Below the pieces are notes generated by a model. The model saw only the letters and a program-made list of their open reading frames with translations. It was not told the DNA's origin and searched no databases. A program made the translations under genes and the position numbers. Below are positions 54,770 through 63,837 of a stretch of 64,000 bases of DNA, in pieces. Within the stretch, counting starts at the first letter, position 1. Every line of letters begins with the position of its first letter. Location of the stretch: the NCBI RefSeq assembly GCF_900103815.1, contig NZ_FNHZ01000001.1:124001-188000 (forward strand), written 5' to 3'. The stretch comes from Lachnospira pectinoschiza. GTDB taxonomy: Bacteria > Bacillota > Clostridia > Lachnospirales > Lachnospiraceae.

Positions 54770-56572
54770 ATGAATAGAATATTATATGAGACACATAAAA
54801 AAGAGAATATCGATTATTTAAAAGTTAGAGATTATTATTTTGATAAGGCAAGATGGATAAATCGTGGTAAAAGAGTTTTTATCTTAATCCCAATTATTGT
54901 TTTGGCACTAAGTTATATTCCTATTATATCTAAGGTTTGTCATATGGATACATTTAGAGATTATGTAACTGGAATAGTATCCATTGTTTCATACATAATT
55001 GTTATATTTGTAAACAAAAAAATCGAAGAATATGTGGAAATCTCTAATATTTTTAGAGAAGAGTATGATGTTCAAGTATTTGATATAAGACGAAATAATT
55101 ATTTATACAATCAGGAAAAAATTGATAAATATATAGATAAAGCTTTAAAATATGTAAATGGAACAAGTAGATATCAGGTGTGGTATGATGAAGTATTTTG
55201 CGATAATCATAATAAAAATGTTATCTGCTGCCAGATGGATAATGTGCTTTACACCTCTAACGTATATAAAAAGACAAACAAAGTATATAATATATTTGCC
55301 TTTGTTTTTTTAGTTATAGTAGTTATAGTATTTATAGTTCTTATAGTCTTTTACGATATAGAATCAGCAATTCTTATTATGATTGCTTTATTTGGTGCTG
55401 TGCAATGGTATGTAGAATATATAGTGACAGCTAAAAGTTTGATTAAAGAATATGAGTATGTTTATAAACAGGTCTTAAATGAAGATGTTGAGGAGTATGA
55501 TGAAGAAGATATTAGAATCATACAGGATGTAATATATTATGGACGTAATAGGGCACAGTTTATTCCAAATTATATTAGAAGAAAATTTTTAAACAACATG
55601 GATTTATATTATGAAAAGCTTGGAAAGATAAAGAAAAAGCTTTATGCTAATGAAAATGTATATATGCCTTCTAATGCAACAGAGATTGAAGCCTTATCTT
55701 GCGATGGACAAACTAGTACGAACCTAGAAGAACTTCATTCGAGATTAAGTGTTATGATGAAGGATGTAAAGGAAGTTTTTGATATAAACAATATTCATTA
55801 TACTTTAGATGGTGGAACTTTAATCGGAGCAATGCGAGAAAATGGTAAATACATTTTTTGGGATGATGATATTGATATAGCAATTAAATATGAAGATTTT
55901 GAACATGCAAAAAAATGCTTGAAAGAAAAATTATCAGATAAATATGAATTACAAGATTATTATAATGATACATTTTACTCTCCACGATTATCATCTTTAA
56001 GAATTCGTGAAAAGAATACGGAAAGTATAGTATCTGAAAATGATAGCGCACTATACGAATTATATGAAAAAAGAGGCTTATTTATAGATGTTTATGTTTA
56101 TTCGCCAATTTTAGTAAATAAACTAATCGATGGTATTCATCGAAAGTTATGGTTCCATAAGATTCATAAAAGAATGTTTAATATAGAAAAGAATTGGAAG
56201 AAGAATAAAACTAAGTATGAGAAGGCCTTTAAGAAATATAAGAGAATATATTTAAGAAGGTTAGATTGGTATTTAAAGCATGCAAAAAATGCAGCTTATT
56301 ATGCATACACTCCAAATTATATCTACAATTTATCAAAAGCTGGTCCTTATATAGAACACGATGCTTTATATGGCGAAAAGAAGACTATAGATTTTGAAGG
56401 TATGAACTGTACTATTCCAACTAAGCATGAAATAATATTAGAAGCTTTTTATGGTAAAAACTGGAATGTTAGTCCTTATATTCCTTTGGAAAAACTAGAA
56501 AAATATAGCGACAAAAAGTTTTTCGTTACAAATTTGAAGCATATTAGTTACTTCGATAATATGAGGAAATAG
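54770..56572 (+). CDS. S-4TM-like pore domain fused to LicD-family domain
   Basis: 600 residues. The N-terminal ~290 resemble the S-4TM putative pore-forming effector family: start NRILYETHKKENIDYLKVRD, spans at ~35-53 and ~66-83, then FREEYDVQVFDIRRNN, two more spans at ~173-192 and ~196-215, and an amphipathic tail. The C-terminal part (~320-560) is LicD-like with nucleotidyltransferase-fold motifs DGGTLIGAMR (~347) and FWDDDIDIAI (~364-373). LicD moves phosphocholine to glycans; S-4TM proteins are predicted conflict effectors tied to nucleotide signalling. GTGAGGA precedes the ATG. Flanked by inverted repeats. The S-4TM assignment rests on pattern recall. Confidence 0.8.
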   Translation: MNRILYETHKKENIDYLKVRDYYFDKARWINRGKRVFILIPIIVLALSYIPIISKVCHMDTFRDYVTGIVSIVSYIIVIFVNKKIEEYVEISNIFREEYDVQVFDIRRNNYLYNQEKIDKYIDKALKYVNGTSRYQVWYDEVFCDNHNKNVICCQMDNVLYTSNVYKKTNKVYNIFAFVFLVIVVIVFIVLIVFYDIESAILIMIALFGAVQWYVEYIVTAKSLIKEYEYVYKQVLNEDVEEYDEEDIRIIQDVIYYGRNRAQFIPNYIRRKFLNNMDLYYEKLGKIKKKLYANENVYMPSNATEIEALSCDGQTSTNLEELHSRLSVMMKDVKEVFDINNIHYTLDGGTLIGAMRENGKYIFWDDDIDIAIKYEDFEHAKKCLKEKLSDKYELQDYYNDTFYSPRLSSLRIREKNTESIVSENDSALYELYEKRGLFIDVYVYSPILVNKLIDGIHRKLWFHKIHKRMFNIEKNWKKNKTKYEKAFKKYKRIYLRRLDWYLKHAKNAAYYAYTPNYIYNLSKAGPYIEHDALYGEKKTIDFEGMNCTIPTKHEIILEAFYGKNWNVSPYIPLEKLEKYSDKKFFVTNLKHISYFDNMRK

Positions 56573-56620
56573 TTTATTTAGATAGGCAGGTTAAAAATAA
56601 AGAGACCATAGCACAGTTAG

Positions 56621-56829
56621 TCAAGACTCGCTCGCGAGTCTTGCGCGCCGGATTCGGGTCTGCTTCAAATGTAGCAAACACGCAGTGTTTGCTACTTAGC
56701 GTCAGCCTAATTTTGCGAAGCAAAATTCTAATGGCTGATGTTCCTACTGCAGACAAATTCCTGTCCGAATCCGTGCGCATCCTCGCGGAGCGTTTAACTC
56801 AGTCGGAGCTTGTACTCCGATTGAGTTAA
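56621..56829 (-). repeat. Large three-hairpin repeat, copy B (inverted, interrupted)
   Basis: Reverse-complement order HP3 (56622-56643), HP2, HP1 (56796-56827). It matches copy A almost base for base except that 80 bp are inserted in the HP2 loop. HP1 shows C to T with the stem kept by G-U pairing. The rest of the 56573-56899 gap holds nothing else recognised. Confidence 0.88.
56665..56744 (+). repeat. 80-bp two-hairpin repeat, copy 3 (inside copy B)
   Basis: Stem 1 GTAGCAAACAC-GCA-GTGTTTGCTAC, conserved TTAGCGTCA, stem 2 with ATTTTGC-GAA-GCAAAAT inside TCAGCC/GGCTGA. Empty site GTCTGCTACTGCAGAC (copy A complement) becomes GTCTGCT-[80 bp]-TACTGCAGAC, so at most one base is duplicated. Confidence 0.88.
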
Positions 56830-56899
56830 AACTGTGTTTTGGTCTCTATTTCTATTCCCAATTAGGGAAAGTATATTTTTACAATGTAACGTCTAAGTC

Positions 56900-57979
56900 T
56901 TACTTGCCAATAATCTCTAATTCCTTAGGATAGCTATTAAGTACCTCAACTCCCTCAGGTGTTACAAGTACGAGATCCTCTACACGAACACCCACTTCAT
57001 CAGTAACATAAATACCTGGTTCAATAGAGAAAATCATACCAGCCTTTGCTTCTGTCTCATTAGTTGATGAAACATCGCCAAATTCATGTTCTGATAAACC
57101 AATGAAATGACCAAGTCTGTGAGTGAAGTTCTCGCCATAGCCTTCGTTTGATATAAGATCTCTTGCAGTTTTATCGAGCTCTTTTAGCTTAATGCCTGGC
57201 TTAATCTTTGCGATAGCAGCTTCATTTGCAGCACGAGTTGTATCATAGATAAATCTGTCCTTATCGGATACTTCTTTATAGAAAAATGTTCTTGTCATAT
57301 CAGAACAGTATCCATCCTTGATACATCCTACATCAAAGAGTACACAGTCTCCTGGCTTAATTACTGTATTATCTGGTGAATGGTGTGGATCAGCTGCATT
57401 TTTACCAAAGGCAACTAAAGGTTCAAAGGAAAATCCATCTGCCCCAAGGTCCTGATAAATCTTAAGAGTCTGATCAGCAACTTCTTTTTCAGTAACACCT
57501 TCATGCACTAGAGTTTTGAATTTTGCAATCGCAAGGTCGTTGATGTGGCTGGCAACACGCATTTTTTCCTGCTCTTCTGCATCTTTAATGCCACGAGTAG
57601 TATCGACTGCAATTGATGAATTGACAAAGCCCTTAGCCGCGTTACGTTCCATAAGTGGGAGAAGGAATCTTGCACGAATATCCTTATCCACGCCTAAAGT
57701 CCAGTCAGGATTTATATATGGCATAATAACTTCGGCAACATCGTCAGTATCTGAATACCAAACTTTTTCAACTCCAAGCTCACCTGGAGCGTTGAATAAT
57801 TTATTTAAGAAGAATACATTCTTTCCATCTTCTCTAATTAGTAATCCATAGAATCGTTCGAAAGGTTCCTGATAGATACCAGTAAGATAATAAATAGACA
57901 TAGGATCTACAATAAGCATTTGCTGTACGTTCATTTCTTTTAATGCCGCAAAAATACGGTCAACACGATTTTGTTTCAT
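56900..57979 (-). CDS. M24-family Xaa-Pro aminopeptidase
   Basis: 359 residues from ATG 57979; AAGGAG lies 8 bases upstream and overlaps an alternative GTG start at 57988. Creatinase-like N-domain (~1-125) and M24 pita-bread domain with metal ligands: VLFDVGCIKDGYCSDMTRTF (two Asp), HRLGHFIGLSEHE (His), SIEPGIYV (Glu), GVRVEDLVLV (Glu). Cleaves the N-terminal residue before proline in peptides; cytosolic. Single gene. Confidence 0.93.
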   Translation of the reverse strand: MKQNRVDRIFAALKEMNVQQMLIVDPMSIYYLTGIYQEPFERFYGLLIREDGKNVFFLNKLFNAPGELGVEKVWYSDTDDVAEVIMPYINPDWTLGVDKDIRARFLLPLMERNAAKGFVNSSIAVDTTRGIKDAEEQEKMRVASHINDLAIAKFKTLVHEGVTEKEVADQTLKIYQDLGADGFSFEPLVAFGKNAADPHHSPDNTVIKPGDCVLFDVGCIKDGYCSDMTRTFFYKEVSDKDRFIYDTTRAANEAAIAKIKPGIKLKELDKTARDLISNEGYGENFTHRLGHFIGLSEHEFGDVSSTNETEAKAGMIFSIEPGIYVTDEVGVRVEDLVLVTPEGVEVLNSYPKELEIIGK

Positions 57980-58141
57980 TTTATTCACTCCTTTTCCAAT
58001 CTGTAACTATTAAATAAGGATACCACTTTATAAGAAAAATACAAATTAATATTAAATAACTATTTTGTTTATAATATAATGAATTTCTAAACACTTTTTT
58101 GTATAATTGTATAATAATCATTGAATTTGAAAGGATGGGAA

Positions 58142-59065
58142 ATGATGAAAAAGGTTAGATTAGGTTCTTCAGATTTAAAGGTTTCTCAGATGGTTTTGGG
58201 GATGATGAGAAGCTCAGCTGCTGATGTTAAGGCATTAGAAGCAGTGTTAGAAAAGGCATTAGAGTTAGACATAAATTTTATTGATCACGCAGATATTTAC
58301 GCATGGAGAACACCAGCAGAAAGTCTTTATGGCGAGCTTGTAAAGGCTAGACCTGAATTAAAGGATAAGTTTATTGTCCAGACTAAGTGTGGCATTTGCC
58401 AAGGTTATTATGACTTATCTTATGAGCATATTATGGAGTCGGTGGAGCAAAGTTTAACAAGAATGAATCTAGAAAAGATTGATGTGTTACTTCTTCATAG
58501 ACCTGATGCCCTTATGGAGCCAGAGGAAATTGCCAAGGCTTTTGATGAATTACAGTTATCAGGAAAGGTTCTAAATTTCGGTGTTTCCAACATGAATCCA
58601 GGTCAGATTTCAAGAATTCAAAAATGTGTTAGACAACCCTTAATTACAGATCAGATGCAGTTAAGTATTGTGCATTCTAGTTTAATTGATCAGGGCATTT
58701 ATGTGAATATGAAGGATGAGCAGGCCGTAATGAGAGATGGTAGCTTACTTGATTATTTAGATGAACATAACATGTCCCTTCAGGCTTGGTCTATTATTCA
58801 AGCAGGTTGGGAAGAAGGTTGCTTTATTGATCATCCAAATTATAAGGAACTAAACGACAAGTTAGAGGAACTTTCAAAGAAGTATAAGGTTACTAAGTCT
58901 GCAATTGCAGTGGCTTGGATACTACGCCATCCAGCAAATATTTTACCAATTGCAGGAACAGTTAATCCAACACATCTTGAGGAGATGGCTAAGGCTTTTG
59001 AGCTTAAGCTTACAAGACAGGAGTGGTATTCACTATATCTTGCAACAGGGAAGAAGTTGCCATAA
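58142..59065 (+). CDS. Aldo/keto reductase
   Basis: 307 residues from ATG 58142 (AAGGATGGG upstream). AKR tetrad visible: Asp in DHADIY, Tyr in [12 protein letters not shown], Lys in VQTKCGI, His in LLLHRPD. C-terminal NADPH region [16 protein letters not shown]. Resembles the YdhF-type oxidoreductases. It is followed directly by the remnant of an ABC ATPase. Confidence 0.9.
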   Translation: MMKKVRLGSSDLKVSQMVLGMMRSSAADVKALEAVLEKALELDINFIDHADIYAWRTPAESLYGELVKARPELKDKFIVQTKCGICQGYYDLSYEHIMESVEQSLTRMNLEKIDVLLLHRPDALMEPEEIAKAFDELQLSGKVLNFGVSNMNPGQISRIQKCVRQPLITDQMQLSIVHSSLIDQGIYVNMKDEQAVMRDGSLLDYLDEHNMSLQAWSIIQAGWEEGCFIDHPNYKELNDKLEELSKKYKVTKSAIAVAWILRHPANILPIAGTVNPTHLEEMAKAFELKLTRQEWYSLYLATGKKLP

Positions 59066-59228
59066 AGTTTTAAAAGCAGCAAGGCTTGCTAACTGTGATG
59101 AATTTGTAAAAAATTTACCGGAAGGCTATAACACTATGATTGGTGAGAATGGTTCAGAATTATCTGGTGGTGAACGTCAGAGAATTTCTATTGCTAGAGC
59201 CTTTTTAAAGGATGGTTTAGAAGCATAA
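59066..59228 (+). pseudogene. ABC ATPase fragment
   Basis: About 53 codons: [11 protein letters not shown], then [20 protein letters not shown], then the end IARAFLKDG. This is the signature-motif segment of an ABC exporter with no start and no Walker A or B. It begins at the stop of the reductase gene, another deletion joint like that at 50565. Confidence 0.8.
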
Positions 59229-59250
59229 TAATTTATAGATTCCTTTATTA

Positions 59251-59277
59251 AAACTGCCCCTAGTGGGCAGTTTTTTT
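59251..59277 (+). terminator. Terminator before pstS
   Basis: AAACTGCCC, CTAGT, GGGCAGTTT then TTTTT. Confidence 0.88.
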
Positions 59278-59386
59278 ATACATAAATTTTACGAATTATT
59301 TACTTGAATAGACTTTTTGATTTTACACACCGACTTTAAAGTAATAACTGTCATGGCGATAGATAATTTTTAGGAGGCATATAAAA

Positions 59387-60292
59387 ATGAAAAAGAACAA
59401 ATTATTAGGATTAATTTCAGTACTAACTCTTACAGTCGGAATACTAGGAGGCTGTGGAGAATCCAAGGAGGCAAATGCTGCAGATACAACAGCAGCCTCT
59501 AATATATCAGGAGAGTTAACAGCATCAGGTTCATCAGCACTTCTACCACTTGCACAGATGGCAGCAGAAGAATTCATGGACTCGAATCCGGATTGTGTAA
59601 TTACAGTTAATGGCGGAGGTTCTGGTGAAGGACTTAAACAGGTAGCTGCTGGCACTGTTGATATTGGTAACTCAGATGTATTTGCAGAACAGAAATTAGA
59701 TGCAGCTACAGCAGCAGATTTAGTAGATCATGAAGTTTGTGTAATTACAATGGCACCAGTAGTAAATAAGAGCCTTGGAATTGACAATCTTACAACAGAA
59801 CAGTTAAAGGGAATTTTCACAGGAGAAATCACTAACTGGAGCGAAGTAGGTGGACCAGATTTAGACATCTTACTTGTAACAAGACCAAGTTCTTCAGGAA
59901 CAAGAGCAGTATTTAAGAGCTGGGCACTTGAGGGTGAAGAAGAAGCTTCTAATGCAGCCCTTGAAACAGATGATTCAGGTACACTTCTTCAGGCAGTAGA
60001 ACAAAACAAGGGTGCAATTGGTTATGTAGCATTATCTTACCTAGTAAATAATGATGATGTAAAGAGCGTAGCAATTGATGGTGTTGAGCCAACTCTTGAA
60101 AACACATATAACGGTAGCTACAAGGTTTGGGGCTACGAGCACATGTACACAAAGGGTGAAGGTAGTGAAATAGCTAAGGCATTCATTGATTATATGATGA
60201 GTGATACATTTGCAGAATCAATTGAAGCAAAGGGCTATGGCGCATCTTCTAAGTTAACAGATGAAGCGGTGAAGTCACATGAGACAAAGTAA
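59387..60292 (+). CDS. pstS: Phosphate-binding lipoprotein PstS
   Basis: 301 residues. Lipoprotein signal (LTLTVGILGGC, Cys near 23), then a PstS fold: SGELTASGSSALLPLAQMAAE phosphate loop, GGGSGEGLKQVAAGTVDIGNSD, RPSSSGTRAVFKSWAL and NKGAIGYVALSY. Captures phosphate outside the membrane for PstCAB. First gene of the pst operon; its stop overlaps pstC by 14 bp. AGGAGG upstream. Confidence 0.96.
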   Translation: MKKNKLLGLISVLTLTVGILGGCGESKEANAADTTAASNISGELTASGSSALLPLAQMAAEEFMDSNPDCVITVNGGGSGEGLKQVAAGTVDIGNSDVFAEQKLDAATAADLVDHEVCVITMAPVVNKSLGIDNLTTEQLKGIFTGEITNWSEVGGPDLDILLVTRPSSSGTRAVFKSWALEGEEEASNAALETDDSGTLLQAVEQNKGAIGYVALSYLVNNDDVKSVAIDGVEPTLENTYNGSYKVWGYEHMYTKGEGSEIAKAFIDYMMSDTFAESIEAKGYGASSKLTDEAVKSHETK

Positions 60293-61193
60293 AAGCGTTG
60301 TTAAAGACAACAAATTAGGACCATTAATTGTAAGAATTGCAGGCTTATTAATAATTGCCTTAACACTTTCAATTGGATTGTTCCTAGTTATAAGAGGAAT
60401 GGGAACATTTGTAAAATTCCATCATTCAATTACAGAGTTTTTATTCTCAAGTAATTGGGCACCAACAGATTCAGCTACGGCATCTGGTGGAAATGTAGGC
60501 GCAGCTATTTACATAGCAGGTTCTCTTCTTACTTGTGGTCTTGCACTTTTGATTGTATTGCCTTTTTCAATAGGGGCAGCAATTTTTATGACAGAAATAT
60601 CTGCAAAGGCTGGAAAGAAAATTTTCCAGCCTGCAATAGAAATATTTGTAGGAATTCCTTCGGTAGTTTATGGCTGGATCGGTCTTACAGTTTTAGTTCC
60701 TTTTATAAGGGATGTTTTCCATGCAAAGATGGGTGGTTATTCAGTTCTTGCAGCAAGTATTGTCCTTGCGGTTATGATTTTCCCAACAATCACAACAGTA
60801 TCTGTGGATGCCATAAGAAGTGTTCCGGATAGTTATAGAAGGGCAGCCTATGGACTTGCTTCCACTCGTTGGCAGGTGATTTATAAAATAGTTCTACCCG
60901 CTTCTAAATCAGGTATTATGACAGGTATTATTCTTGGCCTATCAAGGGCATTTGGTGAGGCCTTAGCTGTTGCAATGGTTATAGGAAAGACTAGAGCCTT
61001 CCCTAAAGATCTCCTTTCTCCCACAAATAATCTAACAGCAGCTATTGCCTCAGATATGGGTAATACCGCAAGCGGTGGTGAACACAATCTTGCTTTATGG
61101 TCAATGGCTTTATTGCTTTTAATTATTTCGGTTACATGTATTTTCTTGATTCATTTAATCGGGGCAAGAGCTAAGAAAAATGAAAGAGCATAA
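60279..61193 (+). CDS. pstC: Phosphate ABC permease PstC
   Basis: 304 residues, six spans, EAA loop DAIRSVPDSYRRAAYGLASTRWQVIYKIVLPAS near 190. Forms the phosphate channel with PstA. Confidence 0.95.
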   Translation: MRQSKSVVKDNKLGPLIVRIAGLLIIALTLSIGLFLVIRGMGTFVKFHHSITEFLFSSNWAPTDSATASGGNVGAAIYIAGSLLTCGLALLIVLPFSIGAAIFMTEISAKAGKKIFQPAIEIFVGIPSVVYGWIGLTVLVPFIRDVFHAKMGGYSVLAASIVLAVMIFPTITTVSVDAIRSVPDSYRRAAYGLASTRWQVIYKIVLPASKSGIMTGIILGLSRAFGEALAVAMVIGKTRAFPKDLLSPTNNLTAAIASDMGNTASGGEHNLALWSMALLLLIISVTCIFLIHLIGARAKKNERA

Positions 61194-61205
61194 GGTGGTT
61201 TAGTT

Positions 61206-62102
61206 ATGAACGATAAAAGAAAAGGAATTCAAAGAGCTAAAAGAATAAATACAGCAATGACTGCGATACTTTATTTAATTGGTGGCTCAATTCTTTTGCT
61301 AATCTTTGTATTAGCGGCTTATATAATAATTAAAGGTCTTTTAAGTTATTATCCGGGAATTTTATCTACAGATAGAAATGGAATCTTAAATCAGCTTTTT
61401 AATACAATCTATTTAGTTTTTCTTTCCCTTTTAATTAGTGTTCCATTAGGCGTGTTAGCAGGAATTTATATGGCAGAATATGCCAAGGAAAATAAACTAA
61501 CTAGATTCTTAAGAATATGTATTGAATCTTTATCCTCACTTCCATCAATAGTAATTGGACTTTTTGGTTATTTAGTACTTATTTTAATGACGGGAGCTAA
61601 TTGGAATTTAATGGCTGGTGCTATTACAGTTTCAATTCTTAGTCTCCCAGCCATTACAACAACAACTGAGGATGCTATTAGAGCTCTTCCAAAGAGTTAT
61701 AAACAAGCATCGATGGCCCTATCTGCAACCCAGTGGACAAGTATTGTAAAGGTGTTACTCCCCGCAGCATCTAAAAGAATTATTACAGGTATAATACTTG
61801 CCGCAGGTAGAGGCTTTGGTGAGGCAGCAGCTCTTTTATATACAGCAGGACAAAGCACAAGACTTAATTGGAGCAATTGGGACTTAACAGCTAAGACCTG
61901 CCCTCTTAATCCATTTAGACCTGGAGAAACTCTTTCTCTACATATTTGGCTTATGAGAACAGAGGGTTCACTAAATCCTCATTCTGAGCAAATTGCTAAC
62001 TTCTCTGCTATGGTTTTGGTGATAATGGTATTGCTATTTTCACTTACAGCTAGAATTCTAAGCAACAAAATAAATAGCAAAAAAACTGGTTTAAAGGAAT
62101 AA
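61206..62102 (+). CDS. pstA: Phosphate ABC permease PstA
   Basis: 298 residues, six spans, EAA loop EDAIRALPKSYKQASMALSA. The start LLIFVLAAYIIIKGL and the end with SLHIWLMRTEGS fit PstA. It begins 12 bp after pstC. Confidence 0.95.
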   Translation: MNDKRKGIQRAKRINTAMTAILYLIGGSILLLIFVLAAYIIIKGLLSYYPGILSTDRNGILNQLFNTIYLVFLSLLISVPLGVLAGIYMAEYAKENKLTRFLRICIESLSSLPSIVIGLFGYLVLILMTGANWNLMAGAITVSILSLPAITTTTEDAIRALPKSYKQASMALSATQWTSIVKVLLPAASKRIITGIILAAGRGFGEAAALLYTAGQSTRLNWSNWDLTAKTCPLNPFRPGETLSLHIWLMRTEGSLNPHSEQIANFSAMVLVIMVLLFSLTARILSNKINSKKTGLKE

Positions 62103-62114
62103 AGGTGAATTAAA

Positions 62115-62909
62115 ATGAGTGATACAATATTGGATATCAATAAGGATAATAAAGAGGAAAATGTTAAGCTTGAAGTTAATAACTTGAACTTATTTTACGG
62201 ACAATTTCAGGCATTACATAACATTTCCATGAATATAAAAGCTAATAAGATAACAGCCCTAATTGGCCCATCAGGTTGCGGTAAGTCTACATTTTTAAAG
62301 ACTCTTAATAGAATGAATGATTTAGAAGAAAATGTATCAATTAATGGTGAGTTAAAGCTTGATAATACAGACATCTATAAGGAAATGGATGCTCTTGAAT
62401 TAAGAAAGAGAGTGGGTATGGTTTTTCAGCAGCCGAATCCTTTTCCTAAGACTATATATGACAATGTGGCTTATGGTCCAAGAATTAATGGTATAAAAAA
62501 GAAAGCCCAGTTAGATGAAATCGTGGAGCGAAGCCTAAGACAGGCAGCTATCTGGGATGAGTTAAAGGATAGATTACATAAAAGTGCCCTTGGACTATCA
62601 GGTGGACAGCAGCAAAGACTATGTATAGCAAGAACTTTGGCAGTAGAGCCAGAGGTAGTACTAATGGATGAGCCAACTTCCGCCCTAGATCCAATTTCAA
62701 CTTCTAAGATAGAAGAATTAGCAAACGAATTAAAGAAGAAATACACAATTGTTATTGTAACTCACAACATGCAGCAGGCTTTAAGAGTTGCGGATGATAC
62801 TGCATTTTTCTTATTAGGAGAGCTAATTGAATTTAGAGATACTAAAAAGCTATTCTCTTATCCAATGGATAAAAGAACTGAGGATTATATTACTGGTAGA
62901 TTCGGTTAA
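62115..62909 (+). CDS. pstB: Phosphate ABC ATPase PstB
   Basis: 264 residues. Walker [27 protein letters not shown], Walker [22 protein letters not shown], end [13 protein letters not shown] typical of PstB. Drives phosphate uptake. Repeat copy C follows its stop directly. Confidence 0.97.
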   Translation: MSDTILDINKDNKEENVKLEVNNLNLFYGQFQALHNISMNIKANKITALIGPSGCGKSTFLKTLNRMNDLEENVSINGELKLDNTDIYKEMDALELRKRVGMVFQQPNPFPKTIYDNVAYGPRINGIKKKAQLDEIVERSLRQAAIWDELKDRLHKSALGLSGGQQQRLCIARTLAVEPEVVLMDEPTSALDPISTSKIEELANELKKKYTIVIVTHNMQQALRVADDTAFFLLGELIEFRDTKKLFSYPMDKRTEDYITGRFG

Positions 62910-62910
62910 T

Positions 62911-62962
62911 TTAACTCAGTCGGGGTACAAGCTCCGACTAATTTAACGCTTTGCGAGTCTTG
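62911..62962 (+). repeat. Large repeat, copy C (internal deletion)
   Basis: Has HP1 (AACTCAGTCGG... CCGACT) and the right foot GCGAGTCTTGA of HP3, but HP2 and the left half of HP3 are missing. It starts one base after the pstB stop and lies in the pstB-phoU gap. Confidence 0.8.
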
Positions 62963-62985
62963 ACGAATAAAAAGGAAGGGGAATT

Positions 62986-63636
62986 ATGAGATCAAAGTTT
63001 GATGAGCAGTTGAAAAGTCTTAATGAAGAGATGATTCGCATGTCTAGCATGATTGAAAATGCTATTAAAGAGGCCATAGAAGCTTTATTAAAGCAGGACG
63101 TCACAAAGGCTAGACAGATTATGGAAAATGACGACTATATAGATCAAGAGCAAAAAAGAATTGAGAATATTTGCTTTCAGTTACTAATCCAGCAACAGCC
63201 AGTGGCTAAGGATTTAAGAAATATAACAGCGGCCATGAAGATGGTAACAGATATGGAAAGAATTGGAGATCATGCAGCAGATATTTCTGAACTTACAGTA
63301 GTGCTTTCAGATGTGCCTTATCAGGTAAAGATTGATAATATTAAGGATATGGCTAAAGAAAGCATAGATATGTTAAAGCAGGCAGTAACTGCCTATGTAG
63401 ACTCAGACATGAAGATGGCAAGAGAAGTCATTGAACATGATGATGTTGTAGATGAGCTATTCTGCAAGGTAAAGTCAGATTTAATTGATGTTATGCAAAA
63501 TAATACTGCCTATGAAGAACATGCAGCAGATCTTTTAATGGTTAACAAGTACCTAGAAAGAATTGGCGACCATGCTACTAATATTGCAGAGTGGGTTATT
63601 TTTTCGCTAGATGATAAGGGAATAAAAAAATCCTAG
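62986..63636 (+). CDS. phoU: Phosphate signalling protein PhoU
   Basis: 216 residues with two PhoU helical repeats; metal-binding motifs DMERIGDHAADISE (~90) and LERIGDHATNIAEW (~190). Dampens phosphate uptake and PhoR signalling. AAGGAAGGGG upstream. Last gene of the pst operon. Confidence 0.96.
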   Translation: MRSKFDEQLKSLNEEMIRMSSMIENAIKEAIEALLKQDVTKARQIMENDDYIDQEQKRIENICFQLLIQQQPVAKDLRNITAAMKMVTDMERIGDHAADISELTVVLSDVPYQVKIDNIKDMAKESIDMLKQAVTAYVDSDMKMAREVIEHDDVVDELFCKVKSDLIDVMQNNTAYEEHAADLLMVNKYLERIGDHATNIAEWVIFSLDDKGIKKS

Positions 63637-63675
63637 AGTTAGCAGAGACAATTGAAATTTTAACGTATTAATTAG

Positions 63676-63710
63676 AAAGGCATTAGCTAATAGCTAACGC
63701 CTTTTTTTAT
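63676..63710 (+). terminator. Terminator of the pst operon
   Basis: AAAGGCATTAGCT / AGCTAACGCCTTT (one mismatch) then TTTTTTAT. Confidence 0.88.
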
Positions 63711-63837
63711 ACAAGATTTTCATAGTTTTCTTATATATTATAAGGCTAATATTTGCATTTTTAGTATAATTATTTTAGAATATAAATATATGAAATTAGA
63801 TCGTGAAAATTGTCTTTTGATGACTGGGGGATAATTT

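Noticed and set aside
56641..56829. 62-codon open frame across repeat copy B
   Set aside because: It is entirely repeat DNA with strong stems, has no ribosome site, and the similar frame at 4866 is also repeat-derived.
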